From the NCBI RefSeq assembly GCF_002904335.1, contig NZ_PPHF01000098.1:1-64000 (forward strand): a stretch of DNA of 64,000 bases, in the 5' to 3' direction. Every line of letters begins with the position of its first letter. Positions within the stretch are counted from its first letter, which is position 1. Shown one piece after another: positions 51,649-61,071 of the stretch. The notes below the pieces were generated by a model. It searched no databases, had not been told where the DNA came from, and was given only the letters and a program-made list of their open reading frames with translations. This DNA is from Amycolatopsis sp. CA-126428 (lineage in GTDB: Bacteria > Actinomycetota > Actinomycetes > Mycobacteriales > Pseudonocardiaceae). Position numbers and translations under genes: made by a program.

Positions 51649-52956
51649 GTGGCGGGCGGGGGCAGCTTCCTGGTGGCGCTGCTGAGGCGCGGTGCCCCCG
51701 CGATCGCCACCGCCACGAGTGAGCTGCCCGACGAGATCGCCGATCCGGCCCCGATGCACGCGCTGCGGCGCATCTCCCGGATGTCGGGTCCGATCGATCC
51801 CACCGAGCGCGACGGCCTGCTGCTGCGCGCGACCCGGTACGTCGTGCTCATCCCGCTGGCGTACCGGCTGCTCGCGGTGCCCGGCCAGTTCGGCGTCTAC
51901 GTCCTCCGGCACGGCACGACCGGGCTGCTGCCGGTCGGGGTGTTCACGCTCCTGTCGGTGGCGCTGAACCTCATCGGCCTGCGCTGGATGTTCCGCTCGG
52001 CGCCGTTCCGCGGCCGGAACGCCGGGAAGCTCCTGGCCGTCGACCTGGTCTTCACGGTGCTTTCGCCGCTGCTCATCGCGCTGACCGTGCCGACACCGGC
52101 GTACTTCGACGCGCTCGCGGTCACGAGCATCCACCTCTACGGCGAGGTCGGGCTGCTGACGCTCGCGCTGGGCCTCCCGAGCGGCGTGGTGTTCGGGCTG
52201 GTCAGCTTTCCGCTGCGGATGCTGGCGAACTGGCTGAACACCGGCGGCTTCCTGGCCGGGGCCGCGTTCTCGACGTACTCCGTCCTGCTCGCGGAGCTCT
52301 TCCTGGCCACCGCCGCGCTGGTGCTGACCGGCCTCGGCACGCGGCTGGCGCTGGCCTACGGCACCCGCAACGGGCGGCTCGCCGAGCGCGCCCAGCAGCA
52401 CCGGATGCTGCACGACACCGTGCTGCAGACCCTGGAAGCGATGGCGCTGGCCGGCCCCGGCGACGGCGAGGACCGGCTGGTGGAGATCCAGCGGCTGGCC
52501 CGGGCGCAGGCGATGGAGATCCGGCACACGATCGAGTCGGCGGCGTCCGAGCGGGCCGAGGCCGGCGCCCGGCCGCTGGGCGAGAAGCTCGCCGCGCTCG
52601 CCGCCGAGATGGCCCGCGACGGCCTGCGCGCGCAGCTCGTCGTGGCCGAGCTCGACGACGACACGCTGTCGGAGGTCCGGCAGATCGCCATCCGCGACGC
52701 CGTCCGCGAGGCGATGCGGAACACGATGAAGCACTCCGGCACCGACCGGGTCGTGGTCCGCGTCGAGGAGCGGGACGGCGGGATCGCGGTGATCACCCGC
52801 GACCACGGGAGCGGCTTCAGCGCGGCCGACCACCCGGCCGGGTTCGGCATCAGCGAGTCGATCACCGCCCGGCTGGCCGAGGTCGGCGGGACGTCGCTGG
52901 TCGAGTCGGGACTCGCCGGGGGTGGCACGCGGGTGACGTTGTGGGTCCCGTTCTGA
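51649..52956 (+). CDS. membrane sensor histidine kinase, orphan
   Basis: The 435-residue protein has five or six transmembrane segments between residues 60 and 245 (for example YVVLIPLAYRLLAV, LVFTVLSPLLIALTV, LTLALGLPSGVVFGLV). The phosphoacceptor region is HRMLHDTVLQTLEAMAL (NarL/DesK-type H-box), and the HATPase_c motifs are REAMRNTMKHS (N-box) and DHGSGF ... GFGISESI (G-boxes). No response regulator gene is adjacent, so the partner lies elsewhere or the protein works by another route. It starts 4 bp after pcnA and may be co-transcribed with it. Confidence 0.8.
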   Translation: MAGGGSFLVALLRRGAPAIATATSELPDEIADPAPMHALRRISRMSGPIDPTERDGLLLRATRYVVLIPLAYRLLAVPGQFGVYVLRHGTTGLLPVGVFTLLSVALNLIGLRWMFRSAPFRGRNAGKLLAVDLVFTVLSPLLIALTVPTPAYFDALAVTSIHLYGEVGLLTLALGLPSGVVFGLVSFPLRMLANWLNTGGFLAGAAFSTYSVLLAELFLATAALVLTGLGTRLALAYGTRNGRLAERAQQHRMLHDTVLQTLEAMALAGPGDGEDRLVEIQRLARAQAMEIRHTIESAASERAEAGARPLGEKLAALAAEMARDGLRAQLVVAELDDDTLSEVRQIAIRDAVREAMRNTMKHSGTDRVVVRVEERDGGIAVITRDHGSGFSAADHPAGFGISESITARLAEVGGTSLVESGLAGGGTRVTLWVPF

Positions 52957-52968
52957 TATCCCCTGACC

Positions 52969-53820
52969 ATGACCTCGATCGAGCTGCTGGCCGACGCCCT
53001 CGCCGCCTACCGGTCCGGTGACCGCGACCAGGCCGCCGAACTCGCCGCCCAGGCCGGGCGCGCCGGCTCCACGCTGGCGGACGAACTGCGGACGTACCTG
53101 GCCGGCGACGGCTCGGCCCCGGTGTACGACCAGCCGAGCGCGTTCACGGCGTTCATCCGCGGCGGCGGCAACGTCGCGCTGTACCGGGCGCTGAGCACCG
53201 AGCTGGCCGCCCGGTACGACGCCGGGAAGCCGGAGTCGCTGCTCGACCTCGGCTGCGGTGACGGCCTCGCCGTGGTGCCCGCGCTGGAGCAGGCGTCGCA
53301 CCTCCCGCCGCGGATCGACCTGGTCGAACCGTCGGCCGCGCTGCTCGAAGGCGTCCACGAGCGGGTGCCGTCCGCCCAGTGCTGGCAGTCGACCGCGCAG
53401 GACTTCCTGGCCCGCGACGACCTCGGCTGGGACTTCGTCCAATCGACGTTCGCGATGCAGTCCATCGAGCCGGAGCAGCGCGCGGAGGTGCTGCGGGCGC
53501 TGCAGCCGCGCACCGGGACGCTGGTGCTGGCCGAGTTCGACGTGCCGGAGTTCGAGGAAGGCTCGCCGGAGCACCTCCGGTCGCTCGTCGAGCGCTACGA
53601 GCGCGGGGTGGCGGAGTACGGCGAAGACGCCACGCTGGTCGCCCAGGGCTTCCTGCTGCCGGTGCTGCTCGGGATCGTCTCCGGGCAGCAGCGGACGAAC
53701 TGGGAGCACCCGGCTTCGGTCTGGGCCGAGCAGCTGAGGACGGCGGGCTTCACCGACGTCGACGTCACCCCGCTCGCCGACTACTGGTGGTCGCCCGCCG
53801 TCCTGCTCACTGCCTGCTGA
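52969..53820 (+). CDS. class I SAM-dependent methyltransferase
   Basis: The 283-residue protein starts at ATG 52969, 13 bp after the kinase gene. Motif I is LLDLGCGDGLAVVPAL (about residue 88), followed by IDLVEPSAALLEGVHERVPS (motif II) and FVQSTFAMQSIEP, typical of trans-aconitate/Methyltransf_11-type small-molecule methylases. The N-terminal 60 residues are Ala-rich helices. Substrate unknown. Its 3' end overlaps the convergent TNT gene by 14 bp. Confidence 0.8.
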   Translation: MTSIELLADALAAYRSGDRDQAAELAAQAGRAGSTLADELRTYLAGDGSAPVYDQPSAFTAFIRGGGNVALYRALSTELAARYDAGKPESLLDLGCGDGLAVVPALEQASHLPPRIDLVEPSAALLEGVHERVPSAQCWQSTAQDFLARDDLGWDFVQSTFAMQSIEPEQRAEVLRALQPRTGTLVLAEFDVPEFEEGSPEHLRSLVERYERGVAEYGEDATLVAQGFLLPVLLGIVSGQQRTNWEHPASVWAEQLRTAGFTDVDVTPLADYWWSPAVLLTAC

Positions 53821-55714
53821 GCGAGCCCGTCTCGATGTGCTGGGCAAGCGGGCGGGGCAGCAGGTGGGCGACCGCGCCACCCGGCATCCCGCCCCACGGC
53901 GCCGCCACGCCGGTCAGCACGCGGATCGCGCGCTGCACCCGGTAGAGCCGCTTATCGCGTTCGCGCTCGAACGACAGAGCCGTCTCGACGAACCGCGCGC
54001 CGTCGGCGTGCACCAGGTTGCCGGTCTCGTTGCCGAACCGGACGACCGTGGTGCCCGGCGGCAGCGTGATCAGGCGCTTGCCCCGGTAGAAGTTCAACGG
54101 CGGTTCGCCGCGCATCGGCAGGATCGGCCAGTCGGCCGGCTGGTCGGACTCCTCCGCCGGCCTCGGCGGCAGCATCAGCAGCACGCCCAGCAGGAACCGG
54201 GCCGCGTCGCCGAGCGAGCCGAACGCCACCGGCTCGTCGGACGGCGGCCGCGAAACCTCCCAGCCGTTCTCGGCCCGGCGCAGCGTCCAGACACCGTCGG
54301 CCGGTATCTCGCCGGCGCCGATCCGGTAGGCCGCCGCCGGCACGCCGTGTTCGGCGAGCCGCTGCTGGAGCAGCTCCAGGGTCTCCGCGCCGCGCAGGTT
54401 CCGGACCGGTTCGCCGCGCGCGACCCGGGCGAGCGCGCGCTCGTCCGGCAGGTCCGCCGCCGTCTGCGGCGGCCGCGGCTGGCCGAGGACCTCCGCCTCG
54501 GCCGTGGCGCGGACGAGCTCCCGGACGAACGGCGGCCGGAAGCCCGCCGCGCGGGCGTGCTCGACCAGCTCCGGCTCCGGCGGCACCCCGTACTTGCGCA
54601 GGTAGTGCGGCACGGCGGCGGGCCAGATCCAGGTGCCGTCGGTGTGGAACGCGTTCGGCACGTCCGGCTTGGCCCCCGGCGCGCCGAAGATGTCCGGCAG
54701 CGGCGCGGGCCGGTGCAGCGCCACCGGCGCCCGGAACAGGTAGTCGAGCAGGCCGCGGACCTGGTCCGGCGGCACCGGCGGCCGGGTGACCACCGGGCGC
54801 TCGCCCTCGACGTGGGAGTCGGCGACCCGCGCGTGCCGGAACACGACGTCCAGCGGCAAGCCCGCCTTCGCCGTCAGCCACGCCGGCAGGTGCTTCGGCG
54901 TCCGCGGGAAGGTGGCCAGCTCCAGCTCGTAGGCGGCGGTCGACGGGCGGCCGCCGTCGTTGGGCGGCACCCGCCAGTCCGGCTCGCGGTCGGCGTCGAA
55001 GTCGAAGTCGAACTGCGACTGGTCGTCGAGGGTGAACGTGCCCTGGAACCACGTCCCGGCTTCGGCTTGGAACATCGCCGCCCGCAGCCGCGCGAAGAGC
55101 CCGCCGAGCTTGGGCGCGGCGGGCAGCGAGACCGACACCGGGCCGTCCTCGTCGCCGACCGCGCGGACCTCGATCTCGGCGTAGTTCCCGACCTGCCGGA
55201 ACTGCGCGCCGACCCGTGCCCAGCCACCGGGCACGGTGTGCAGCAGCGTCCGGCCGATGGCGCGCAGCAGCGCGTTCTGGTCGCCGGTGCCCGGCTGTGG
55301 CCGCGCCTCCGGCGTCTCGGAGAAGTCCAGCCGCGTCTGCCACAGCGCCGTGACCTGCTTGGCCGGCACAGTGACCGAGAAGTCGGTCAGGCCCAGCTGC
55401 GCCGCGCGGGCGGCGTCGTCGCGGACCCAGCGCAGGGTCAGCTCCGGCCGGTCGCCCGGCGCGACCTCGAAGACTTCGCCGTCGTACTCGGCGAAGGTCC
55501 GCAGCGTGAACGTCGACGGCACCTCGCTCGCCGGCACCACCCGTGCCGGACGCCCGTCGAACTCCTTGTCGAAGCCCTCCGGCGGCTCCTCCTCCGGCAG
55601 CACGGCCAGCAGCACCGTGCCGTCCGTGGTCGATCGCTGCGCGCGGAAAGTCCCCTCGCCCCACGTCGCATACAGGCCGTCCGGGCGTTCGGCCACTTCA
55701 ACCCGGTTACGCAC
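53807..55714 (-). CDS. TNT-domain protein with YezG-like immunity domain (first copy)
   Basis: I choose GTG 55714, with GGGGAGG 6-7 bases upstream; the frame is open to 55795 without a better site. The 635-residue product has an N-terminal strand-rich domain (1-150) that I do not recognise. A YezG/DUF600-like immunity domain follows (about 155-290: GAQFRQVGNYAEIEV, GTWFQGTFTLDDQ, then FPRTPKHLPAWL), then a shared FHTDGTWIWPAAVPHYLRKYG region. The C-terminal TNT domain (about 540-635) shows LITLPPGTTVVRFGNETGNL, LYRVQRAI and APWGGMPGGAVAHLLP. TNT domains hydrolyse NAD+, but the usual C-terminal GGGxQY appears here as GGAVAHL, so the catalytic Gln seems to be missing. No signal peptide is visible. 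Confidence 0.72.
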   Translation of the reverse strand: MRNRVEVAERPDGLYATWGEGTFRAQRSTTDGTVLLAVLPEEEPPEGFDKEFDGRPARVVPASEVPSTFTLRTFAEYDGEVFEVAPGDRPELTLRWVRDDAARAAQLGLTDFSVTVPAKQVTALWQTRLDFSETPEARPQPGTGDQNALLRAIGRTLLHTVPGGWARVGAQFRQVGNYAEIEVRAVGDEDGPVSVSLPAAPKLGGLFARLRAAMFQAEAGTWFQGTFTLDDQSQFDFDFDADREPDWRVPPNDGGRPSTAAYELELATFPRTPKHLPAWLTAKAGLPLDVVFRHARVADSHVEGERPVVTRPPVPPDQVRGLLDYLFRAPVALHRPAPLPDIFGAPGAKPDVPNAFHTDGTWIWPAAVPHYLRKYGVPPEPELVEHARAAGFRPPFVRELVRATAEAEVLGQPRPPQTAADLPDERALARVARGEPVRNLRGAETLELLQQRLAEHGVPAAAYRIGAGEIPADGVWTLRRAENGWEVSRPPSDEPVAFGSLGDAARFLLGVLLMLPPRPAEESDQPADWPILPMRGEPPLNFYRGKRLITLPPGTTVVRFGNETGNLVHADGARFVETALSFERERDKRLYRVQRAIRVLTGVAAPWGGMPGGAVAHLLPRPLAQHIETGSLSRQ

Positions 55715-55748
55715 GTTTGTCCTCCCCGTCCCCAGTAGCCCCAAGAAC

Positions 55749-58700
55749 CTAGTCGACCGGGTACCGAGCGAACCACCGGTCGTCGCCCGGCGCACCCGGG
55801 CCGAATTCGGTCAGCGCGTCGTCCGCGAGGCCGACGATGACTTCGCGCAGTTCCAGCTGGTCCAGCCAGCTTTGCCGCAGCGCTTCCTCGCCGTACATCG
55901 CGCCGGCGAGGTTGCCGCAGACGGAACCGGTCGAGTCGCTGTCGCCGCTGTGGTTGACCGCCGCGAGCAACGCCGAGTCGGCGTCGGTGGTGGTCAGCGC
56001 GACGTACACCGACATCGACAACGCCGTCTCGCCGACGTTGCCCTGCCCCAGCGATTCCAGCTTCTCCGGCGTCGGCGGCCCCTGCTCCGCCAGCGCCAGC
56101 GCCGCGTCGAGCGCCGCGCTCTGCTCTTCGTGCGCCGGGTGCTTCACGAGCTCAGCCCGCGCGGTCGCGACCGCGTCCAGCAGCGGCTTTCCGTGCAGCA
56201 GCTCGTGCACGATCACCGCGAAGCACCCCGACGACAAGTACCCGCTCGGGTGACCGTGGGTCAGCGCCGCGCTCTCGGCCCCGAGCCGGAACACCTCGGC
56301 GAGGTCGTCCGACCACAGCGCGATCGGCGCCGCGCGCATCACGCCGCCGCAGCCCTTCGAGTTGTTCACCGGCCGGTCGATGGTGCCCCGGACGCCCGAG
56401 CGGCCGTACGCCTCGAGCTCGCCGAAGCAGGTCAGGCCCGGTGCGCGCCGGCTGAACAGCTCCTGGTGGGTGACCAGCCAACCGTCGGCGGCCTCGGCCG
56501 CCGACTGCGGTCCGCGCGCCCGCTCCCACGGGACGCCCTGGGTGTGCAGCCAGCGCTGGTAGGCCATCTGCAGCGAGTGGACGACGTCCGCGGACCCGGA
56601 CCGGCGCTCCTGAGCGTGGGCCCTGATCAGCGCTTCGAGCGTGAAGAGCGTCATCTGCGTGTCGTCGGTGATGCGGCCGACGCCGCCGTACGCGGGGATG
56701 AAGTCGGTGATGCCGGCCGGCCCGGCGATTTCGCGGATCCGGGCGATCGAGTCGAACTCGGTCTTCGCGCCCAGCGCGTCCCCGATCGCCCCGGCGAGCA
56801 GGCTGCCCCGCAGCCGCGATCGCAAGTTCGGTCCCTTCGGTTCCGGGGCGAACCGGCCGCTCGGGTACCGGCGCTCCCAGCGGGGGTGTTCCGCGGTCTC
56901 CGCCCGGAGGCCGTTGCGGTTGAAGTACCAGAAGACGTCGCTCGCGACGTCGTCGAGCAGGCCGAGGTCGGGCAGCTCGGCGGCCCAGGGCAGGCCGGGC
57001 ACCCCGACCCGGGCGCCGACCAGCGCGCCCGCGATCGCGCCCGCCACCGGCCCGGACCGCGCGGCGAGCCTGATCGCGGCTTCCGGGTCGTAGCCGCGCT
57101 TGGCCGCGGCGAACAGCGCGCGGCCGAGCACCGACCGGACGCTGCGGCCGTCGCCGATGGACTCCAGCTGCGTGACGTCGTCGGCGTCGCGGTCCGCGCG
57201 CAGCGCCAGCGTCGAAGCCGCCAGGTCACCACCGATCTCGTGCAGGCGGACGTGCACCGGCAACGCGAACGTCTCCCGCGTCAGCAGCGCCTGGAACAGG
57301 GAAATCAGCAGTTCGACGCCCTCGGTGACCTCGGCACCGGCCGCGCTGCCGGTCAGCTCGCGGGCGACGTCCTTCGCGTACCGCTCGCCGTCGACGTCCG
57401 CGACGGCCACCGCGCCGGCCGGGGTCGCGGCCAACGCCGTGGCCAGGAGCGCGGAGAACTCGGCGGGCGCCGGGCCGGCGTGCCGGGTGGCGACGGCGAG
57501 CCAGCCGACCGGGTCCGGTTCGGGCAGGGTCGCCGGGACTTCGCCGGTCGGCACCGGCGGCAGGCCCCGCAGCACGATGTCGGTGTGGAACAGCAGGTGC
57601 CGCGTCAGGCCGCCCAGCGGCAGGGGGCTCGTCGGGTCCGCACCGCCGCCCAGGGCGTCACCGATCGCGAAGCCGACGTACGCACCGACGATCCGGTGCC
57701 ACGCGAAGCGGTCGGCCGGCGTCCCGAAGGCGGAGAACTTCCCGAACGTCCACGGCACCGGCCGCGGGCGCGCGTCTTCGTCCACGTGCGCGATCAGGCC
57801 GTTCTCGCCCAGGTCGGCGGGCCATTCCGGCTCCTGGCCGGCCCGGCGGCGGACGCCGTTGCGGTACTGCCAGGCGAACCCGCGCAGGTACCGGACACAC
57901 TCGGCGGAGGTCAGCTCGAAGTGCTGGTCGCGGGCGTGGTCCAGGGCGTACCGCAGGTGGCGTTCCAGCAGGTCGGGCGGTTCGACGCCGAACTCCGCGA
58001 CCAGCGCGGGCAGTGCCGCGGCGACCTCCGGCCCGGCTTCCGGAGCGGGCTCCTCGACCGGGGGCCGGGGTGCGGTCGCGGCGCCGCGGGCCGCCGCCAG
58101 CTCGGCGGCGGTCAGGCTGCGGACCAGGTCGGTGCCGGGGTCGAGCGTCAGCCCCGACGACGGCGGCAGCTCCCGGACCGAGACCCGCCACCGGTGCGGG
58201 TACCGGCCGGGCACCTTCGCCGACGAGCTGTAGGCGATGACTTCGCGCCCGCCTGTGCCGGGGACCGGCCGCAGCAGCGGCTCACCGGTGTCGAGCAGGG
58301 GCACCAGCACTTCGCAGTCCAGCAGGGCGAGGACGAACTCGGCGCGGCTGATCCAGTTCGCGGCGAGGTAGTTCAGCAGCTTCTCAGGGTCGGTCGCGGG
58401 CGCCGGGAACCCGCGCCAGACCGGGCCGGGGGTGTACTGCTCGTTGACCCGGTGCTCGCCGTCCGCCCGGGTCCAGCCGCGGACGGCCCGCACCGGGACG
58501 TCCAGCTCGGGGAACGCCTTCTCGTCGAACTCGGGGTCGACGTCCGGCCGCCACCCGGCCTCGGCGGGCGTGCTCGCCATCGCCGGCTGGTCGAACCCGA
58601 TCTCGCCGCCGTCGACCGGCACGCGCACCACCGGGCCGGGGAACAGGCCCGCGCCGACGTCGGTGCCGTCCAGGTAGGCGGCCGCGTTGACCGTGAAGCT

Positions 58701-58811
58701 CCAGCCGTCCGGACGGCGCACGGTGAGCTCCGGCCGGATCCGCAGCCGGTCGCCGCCGGGCCGCGTGCGCAGCCATTCCCGCGCGCGAGCGGCGGCTTCC
58801 TCTTCGTCCAT
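55749..58811 (-). CDS. YrhB/SseB-like protein with inactive plus active ADP-ribosylglycohydrolase domains
   Basis: ATG 58811 (MDEEEAAARAREWLRTRPGG) is preferred, giving 1020 residues; ATG 58820 adds three. Residues 1-90 resemble the YrhB/Imm35 immunity domain (RRPDGWSFTVNAAAYLDG), and 135-225 an SseB-like domain (AEFVLALLDCEVLVPLL). Residues about 360-640 are an ARH-like domain with degenerate metal motifs (RSGPVAGAIAGALVGA). Residues about 660-1010 are an intact ARH/DraG domain: LAGAIGDALGAKTEF, RITDDTQMTLF, KGCGGVMRAAP, HGHPSGYLSSG and NHSGDSDSTGSVCGNLAG. It should remove ADP-ribose from proteins or other acceptors. It sits 34 bp before the TNT gene and after its shorter paralogue. Confidence 0.82.
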   Translation of the reverse strand: MDEEEAAARAREWLRTRPGGDRLRIRPELTVRRPDGWSFTVNAAAYLDGTDVGAGLFPGPVVRVPVDGGEIGFDQPAMASTPAEAGWRPDVDPEFDEKAFPELDVPVRAVRGWTRADGEHRVNEQYTPGPVWRGFPAPATDPEKLLNYLAANWISRAEFVLALLDCEVLVPLLDTGEPLLRPVPGTGGREVIAYSSSAKVPGRYPHRWRVSVRELPPSSGLTLDPGTDLVRSLTAAELAAARGAATAPRPPVEEPAPEAGPEVAAALPALVAEFGVEPPDLLERHLRYALDHARDQHFELTSAECVRYLRGFAWQYRNGVRRRAGQEPEWPADLGENGLIAHVDEDARPRPVPWTFGKFSAFGTPADRFAWHRIVGAYVGFAIGDALGGGADPTSPLPLGGLTRHLLFHTDIVLRGLPPVPTGEVPATLPEPDPVGWLAVATRHAGPAPAEFSALLATALAATPAGAVAVADVDGERYAKDVARELTGSAAGAEVTEGVELLISLFQALLTRETFALPVHVRLHEIGGDLAASTLALRADRDADDVTQLESIGDGRSVRSVLGRALFAAAKRGYDPEAAIRLAARSGPVAGAIAGALVGARVGVPGLPWAAELPDLGLLDDVASDVFWYFNRNGLRAETAEHPRWERRYPSGRFAPEPKGPNLRSRLRGSLLAGAIGDALGAKTEFDSIARIREIAGPAGITDFIPAYGGVGRITDDTQMTLFTLEALIRAHAQERRSGSADVVHSLQMAYQRWLHTQGVPWERARGPQSAAEAADGWLVTHQELFSRRAPGLTCFGELEAYGRSGVRGTIDRPVNNSKGCGGVMRAAPIALWSDDLAEVFRLGAESAALTHGHPSGYLSSGCFAVIVHELLHGKPLLDAVATARAELVKHPAHEEQSAALDAALALAEQGPPTPEKLESLGQGNVGETALSMSVYVALTTTDADSALLAAVNHSGDSDSTGSVCGNLAGAMYGEEALRQSWLDQLELREVIVGLADDALTEFGPGAPGDDRWFARYPVD

Positions 58812-58827
58812 TCTCCCCATCCTCGCG

Positions 58828-61071
58828 CTAATGCCGCGGGTACCGCTCGATCCAGGCGTCGCCGAGCGCGCTCAGCGCCGAGTGCCGGTCGAAGTGCCAG
58901 TAGGCGTCCGAAGCGGTGTTCTCGACCAGGTACCGCAGTTCCAGCTGGTCGACCCACTTCTGCGGCAGCCCGGGGATGCCGGTGCGCGCCCCGAGCAGGG
59001 CACCGGCGATCGCCCCGGTGAGCGCGCTGCGGCCGGAGTGGTTGATGGCGCGAAGCAGCGCCTGCTCCGGGTAGTTCTCGAAGCCCGACAACGCGGCGAA
59101 GGCGCGTCCGAGCACCGACAGCGTCGTCTTCCCGTCGCCGATCAGCTCCGGTATCCGCAGGTCGGGCAGCCCGTGCTCGCCGAAGAACGGCACCGACTCG
59201 GCGACCATGTCCTTGATCGCCGTCCACTCCGGGCCCTGCTGGAACTGGTTGTCCGGGTTGAGCACCTCACGGCTGGTGTTCCAGATCGGGAAGCTGAACG
59301 CGTCCTTGGTCAGCGCGTGCTCGAACAGCCAGGTCAGGTAGGTCGCGGCGGCCAGGTCGGGCTCGTCGGGGTGGGTGACGCCGGCCAGTTCGCGCACCGC
59401 TTGCCGCGCCCCACCGCTGAACCCGCTGCCGGGCCCGGCCATGGTCAGCGCGGCAGGCAAGGCGGAGATCAGCGCGGCCGGGCCGGTCATCGGCACCGCG
59501 CCGGCGGCCCCGGTCGCGAGCTGGTGGTAGGCGTTGAGCTCGGCGTCGTCGATGTCCCGCCGGGCGTGCAGGTCCGGGACCTGCACGAGCCAGCCGTCCA
59601 GGGCGTCCATCGGCGCGCCCTGGGTCCGCAGCCAGCGCTGCAGCGCCCCGCGGACGACGTCGGGGAACAGCGCCTCGGCCTCGCGGGATTCGGGCTGCTC
59701 GCGGTGCGGGCTGCGGATGACGGCCTCGGTGTAGAAGAGCAGCCGCTGGGTCAGCGAGCCGATCCGGCCGGGCTGGTCGAACGCCGGGATCAGGTCGGTG
59801 ACGCCTTCGATGCCGAACTTCGCGTGGATGTCGTGCAGCATCATCCGGTCGACGGCCGCGCCGAGGGCCTCGCCGAGCGCGAAGCCGACATACGCGCCCG
59901 TGACGCGCTGCCAGCCGTAGCGGAAGCCGTCGAGGTCCCGCTCGAAGTACTTGCCGAACGTGTCGAGGCGCGGCACCGTGCGGCCGGCGTTGTCGTACGC
60001 CGGGGCCAGGCCGTTCGCGCGCAGGTCGTTGGGCTTGCTGCGCGGCGGCTCCGGCATGTTCAGCCGCTTCAGCCAGGACTCGCCGAGCACGGTCTTCGCG
60101 CACTCCTCGGCCGTCAGCTCGAAGCCGCGCCGCCGGGCCTTCTCGGCCGCCAGGAGCGGCGGCTTCACCGGATCCGGCAGGCCCATCCGGGCCGCGGTCT
60201 CGGTGGCGACCCGGATCAGGTCCTCCTCCGCCTCCGGGCAACGGCCGTGCACGTCGATGCGGGGTTCGTGGCGCGGGAACCGCTTGACGATCTCCGCGAG
60301 CTCGCCGCTGGAGACGTCCTCGATGGTCGTCGGGCCGCCGTTGATCACCAGGTTCGGCGGGTGCTCGAACTCGGCCAGCGTCGCGACGTCGACCTTCCAC
60401 CAGCCGTGCTCGCGCGAGGGCAGGTGCCGGGTCGAGCTGAACACCTTGAGCTCGTTGCGCTCCTCGGCGAAGTAGAACCGGTCGGTCTTGCCGGTCTCCA
60501 GGTCGAGCGGGACGAACACCTCGCACCGGATCAGCCCGATGAGCAGCAGCTCCCGGGTCAGCCAGCCGACGCTGCCGAACGACAGCAGCGTCTCCAGGGT
60601 GTTGTCCGGTTTCGGGTAGCCGCGGCGGATCGGCCCGGCCTTGTACTCGGGGTTTTCGCGCTCTTCGCCGGTCTGGTTGCCCTCGGCGTCGACCTTCACC
60701 CAGCCCGCGACGGCCTGCAGCGGCACGCCCAGCTCGCCGAGCCCGGCCTTGACGTACTCGGGGTCGACGACCTCGCGCCAGTTCTCCTGGCCGGGGAAGG
60801 CCACCGGCACCGACAGCCCGCCCGGGTGCGGGTGCGCCTGGCGCAGTTCGCCGTCCGGCTCGCGGACGACGACCGACGGCGGCGGGAAGATCTCCTTCTC
60901 CGGCCGGCCCTCGTCGAGGACCGCGATGGTGTTGTAGGGCACCGACCAGCCCTCGGGGATGCGCAGCACCTTCTCGGTGTCCACCCGCAAGCCCGCGGGG
61001 CCGGAAACGTCCGGGCCGTGCACCGCGCGCAGCCACTGGCCGACCTTGGCAATCGCTTCCGCCGCTTCCAC
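58828..61071 (-). CDS. YrhB/SseB-like protein with degenerate ADP-ribosylglycohydrolase domain
   Basis: GTG 61071 follows the previous gene's stop (61072) without a gap. The 747-residue product has the same order as the first module of the next gene: a YrhB/Imm35-like start (EAAEAIAKVGQWLRAVHGPD, then RIPEGWSVPYNTIAVLD), an SseB-like segment (TRELLLIGLIRCEVFVPLDL, then LKVFSSTRHLP) and an ARH fold (about 400-740). In that fold TDDTQM is replaced by GSLTQR, and the NHSGDSDST motif by NHSGRSALT, so the metal-binding aspartates are lost. VGFALGEALGAAVDRM keeps the fold signature. It should be a non-catalytic ARH protein, perhaps binding ADP-ribose or a partner. Confidence 0.78.
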   Translation of the reverse strand: MEAAEAIAKVGQWLRAVHGPDVSGPAGLRVDTEKVLRIPEGWSVPYNTIAVLDEGRPEKEIFPPPSVVVREPDGELRQAHPHPGGLSVPVAFPGQENWREVVDPEYVKAGLGELGVPLQAVAGWVKVDAEGNQTGEERENPEYKAGPIRRGYPKPDNTLETLLSFGSVGWLTRELLLIGLIRCEVFVPLDLETGKTDRFYFAEERNELKVFSSTRHLPSREHGWWKVDVATLAEFEHPPNLVINGGPTTIEDVSSGELAEIVKRFPRHEPRIDVHGRCPEAEEDLIRVATETAARMGLPDPVKPPLLAAEKARRRGFELTAEECAKTVLGESWLKRLNMPEPPRSKPNDLRANGLAPAYDNAGRTVPRLDTFGKYFERDLDGFRYGWQRVTGAYVGFALGEALGAAVDRMMLHDIHAKFGIEGVTDLIPAFDQPGRIGSLTQRLLFYTEAVIRSPHREQPESREAEALFPDVVRGALQRWLRTQGAPMDALDGWLVQVPDLHARRDIDDAELNAYHQLATGAAGAVPMTGPAALISALPAALTMAGPGSGFSGGARQAVRELAGVTHPDEPDLAAATYLTWLFEHALTKDAFSFPIWNTSREVLNPDNQFQQGPEWTAIKDMVAESVPFFGEHGLPDLRIPELIGDGKTTLSVLGRAFAALSGFENYPEQALLRAINHSGRSALTGAIAGALLGARTGIPGLPQKWVDQLELRYLVENTASDAYWHFDRHSALSALGDAWIERYPRH

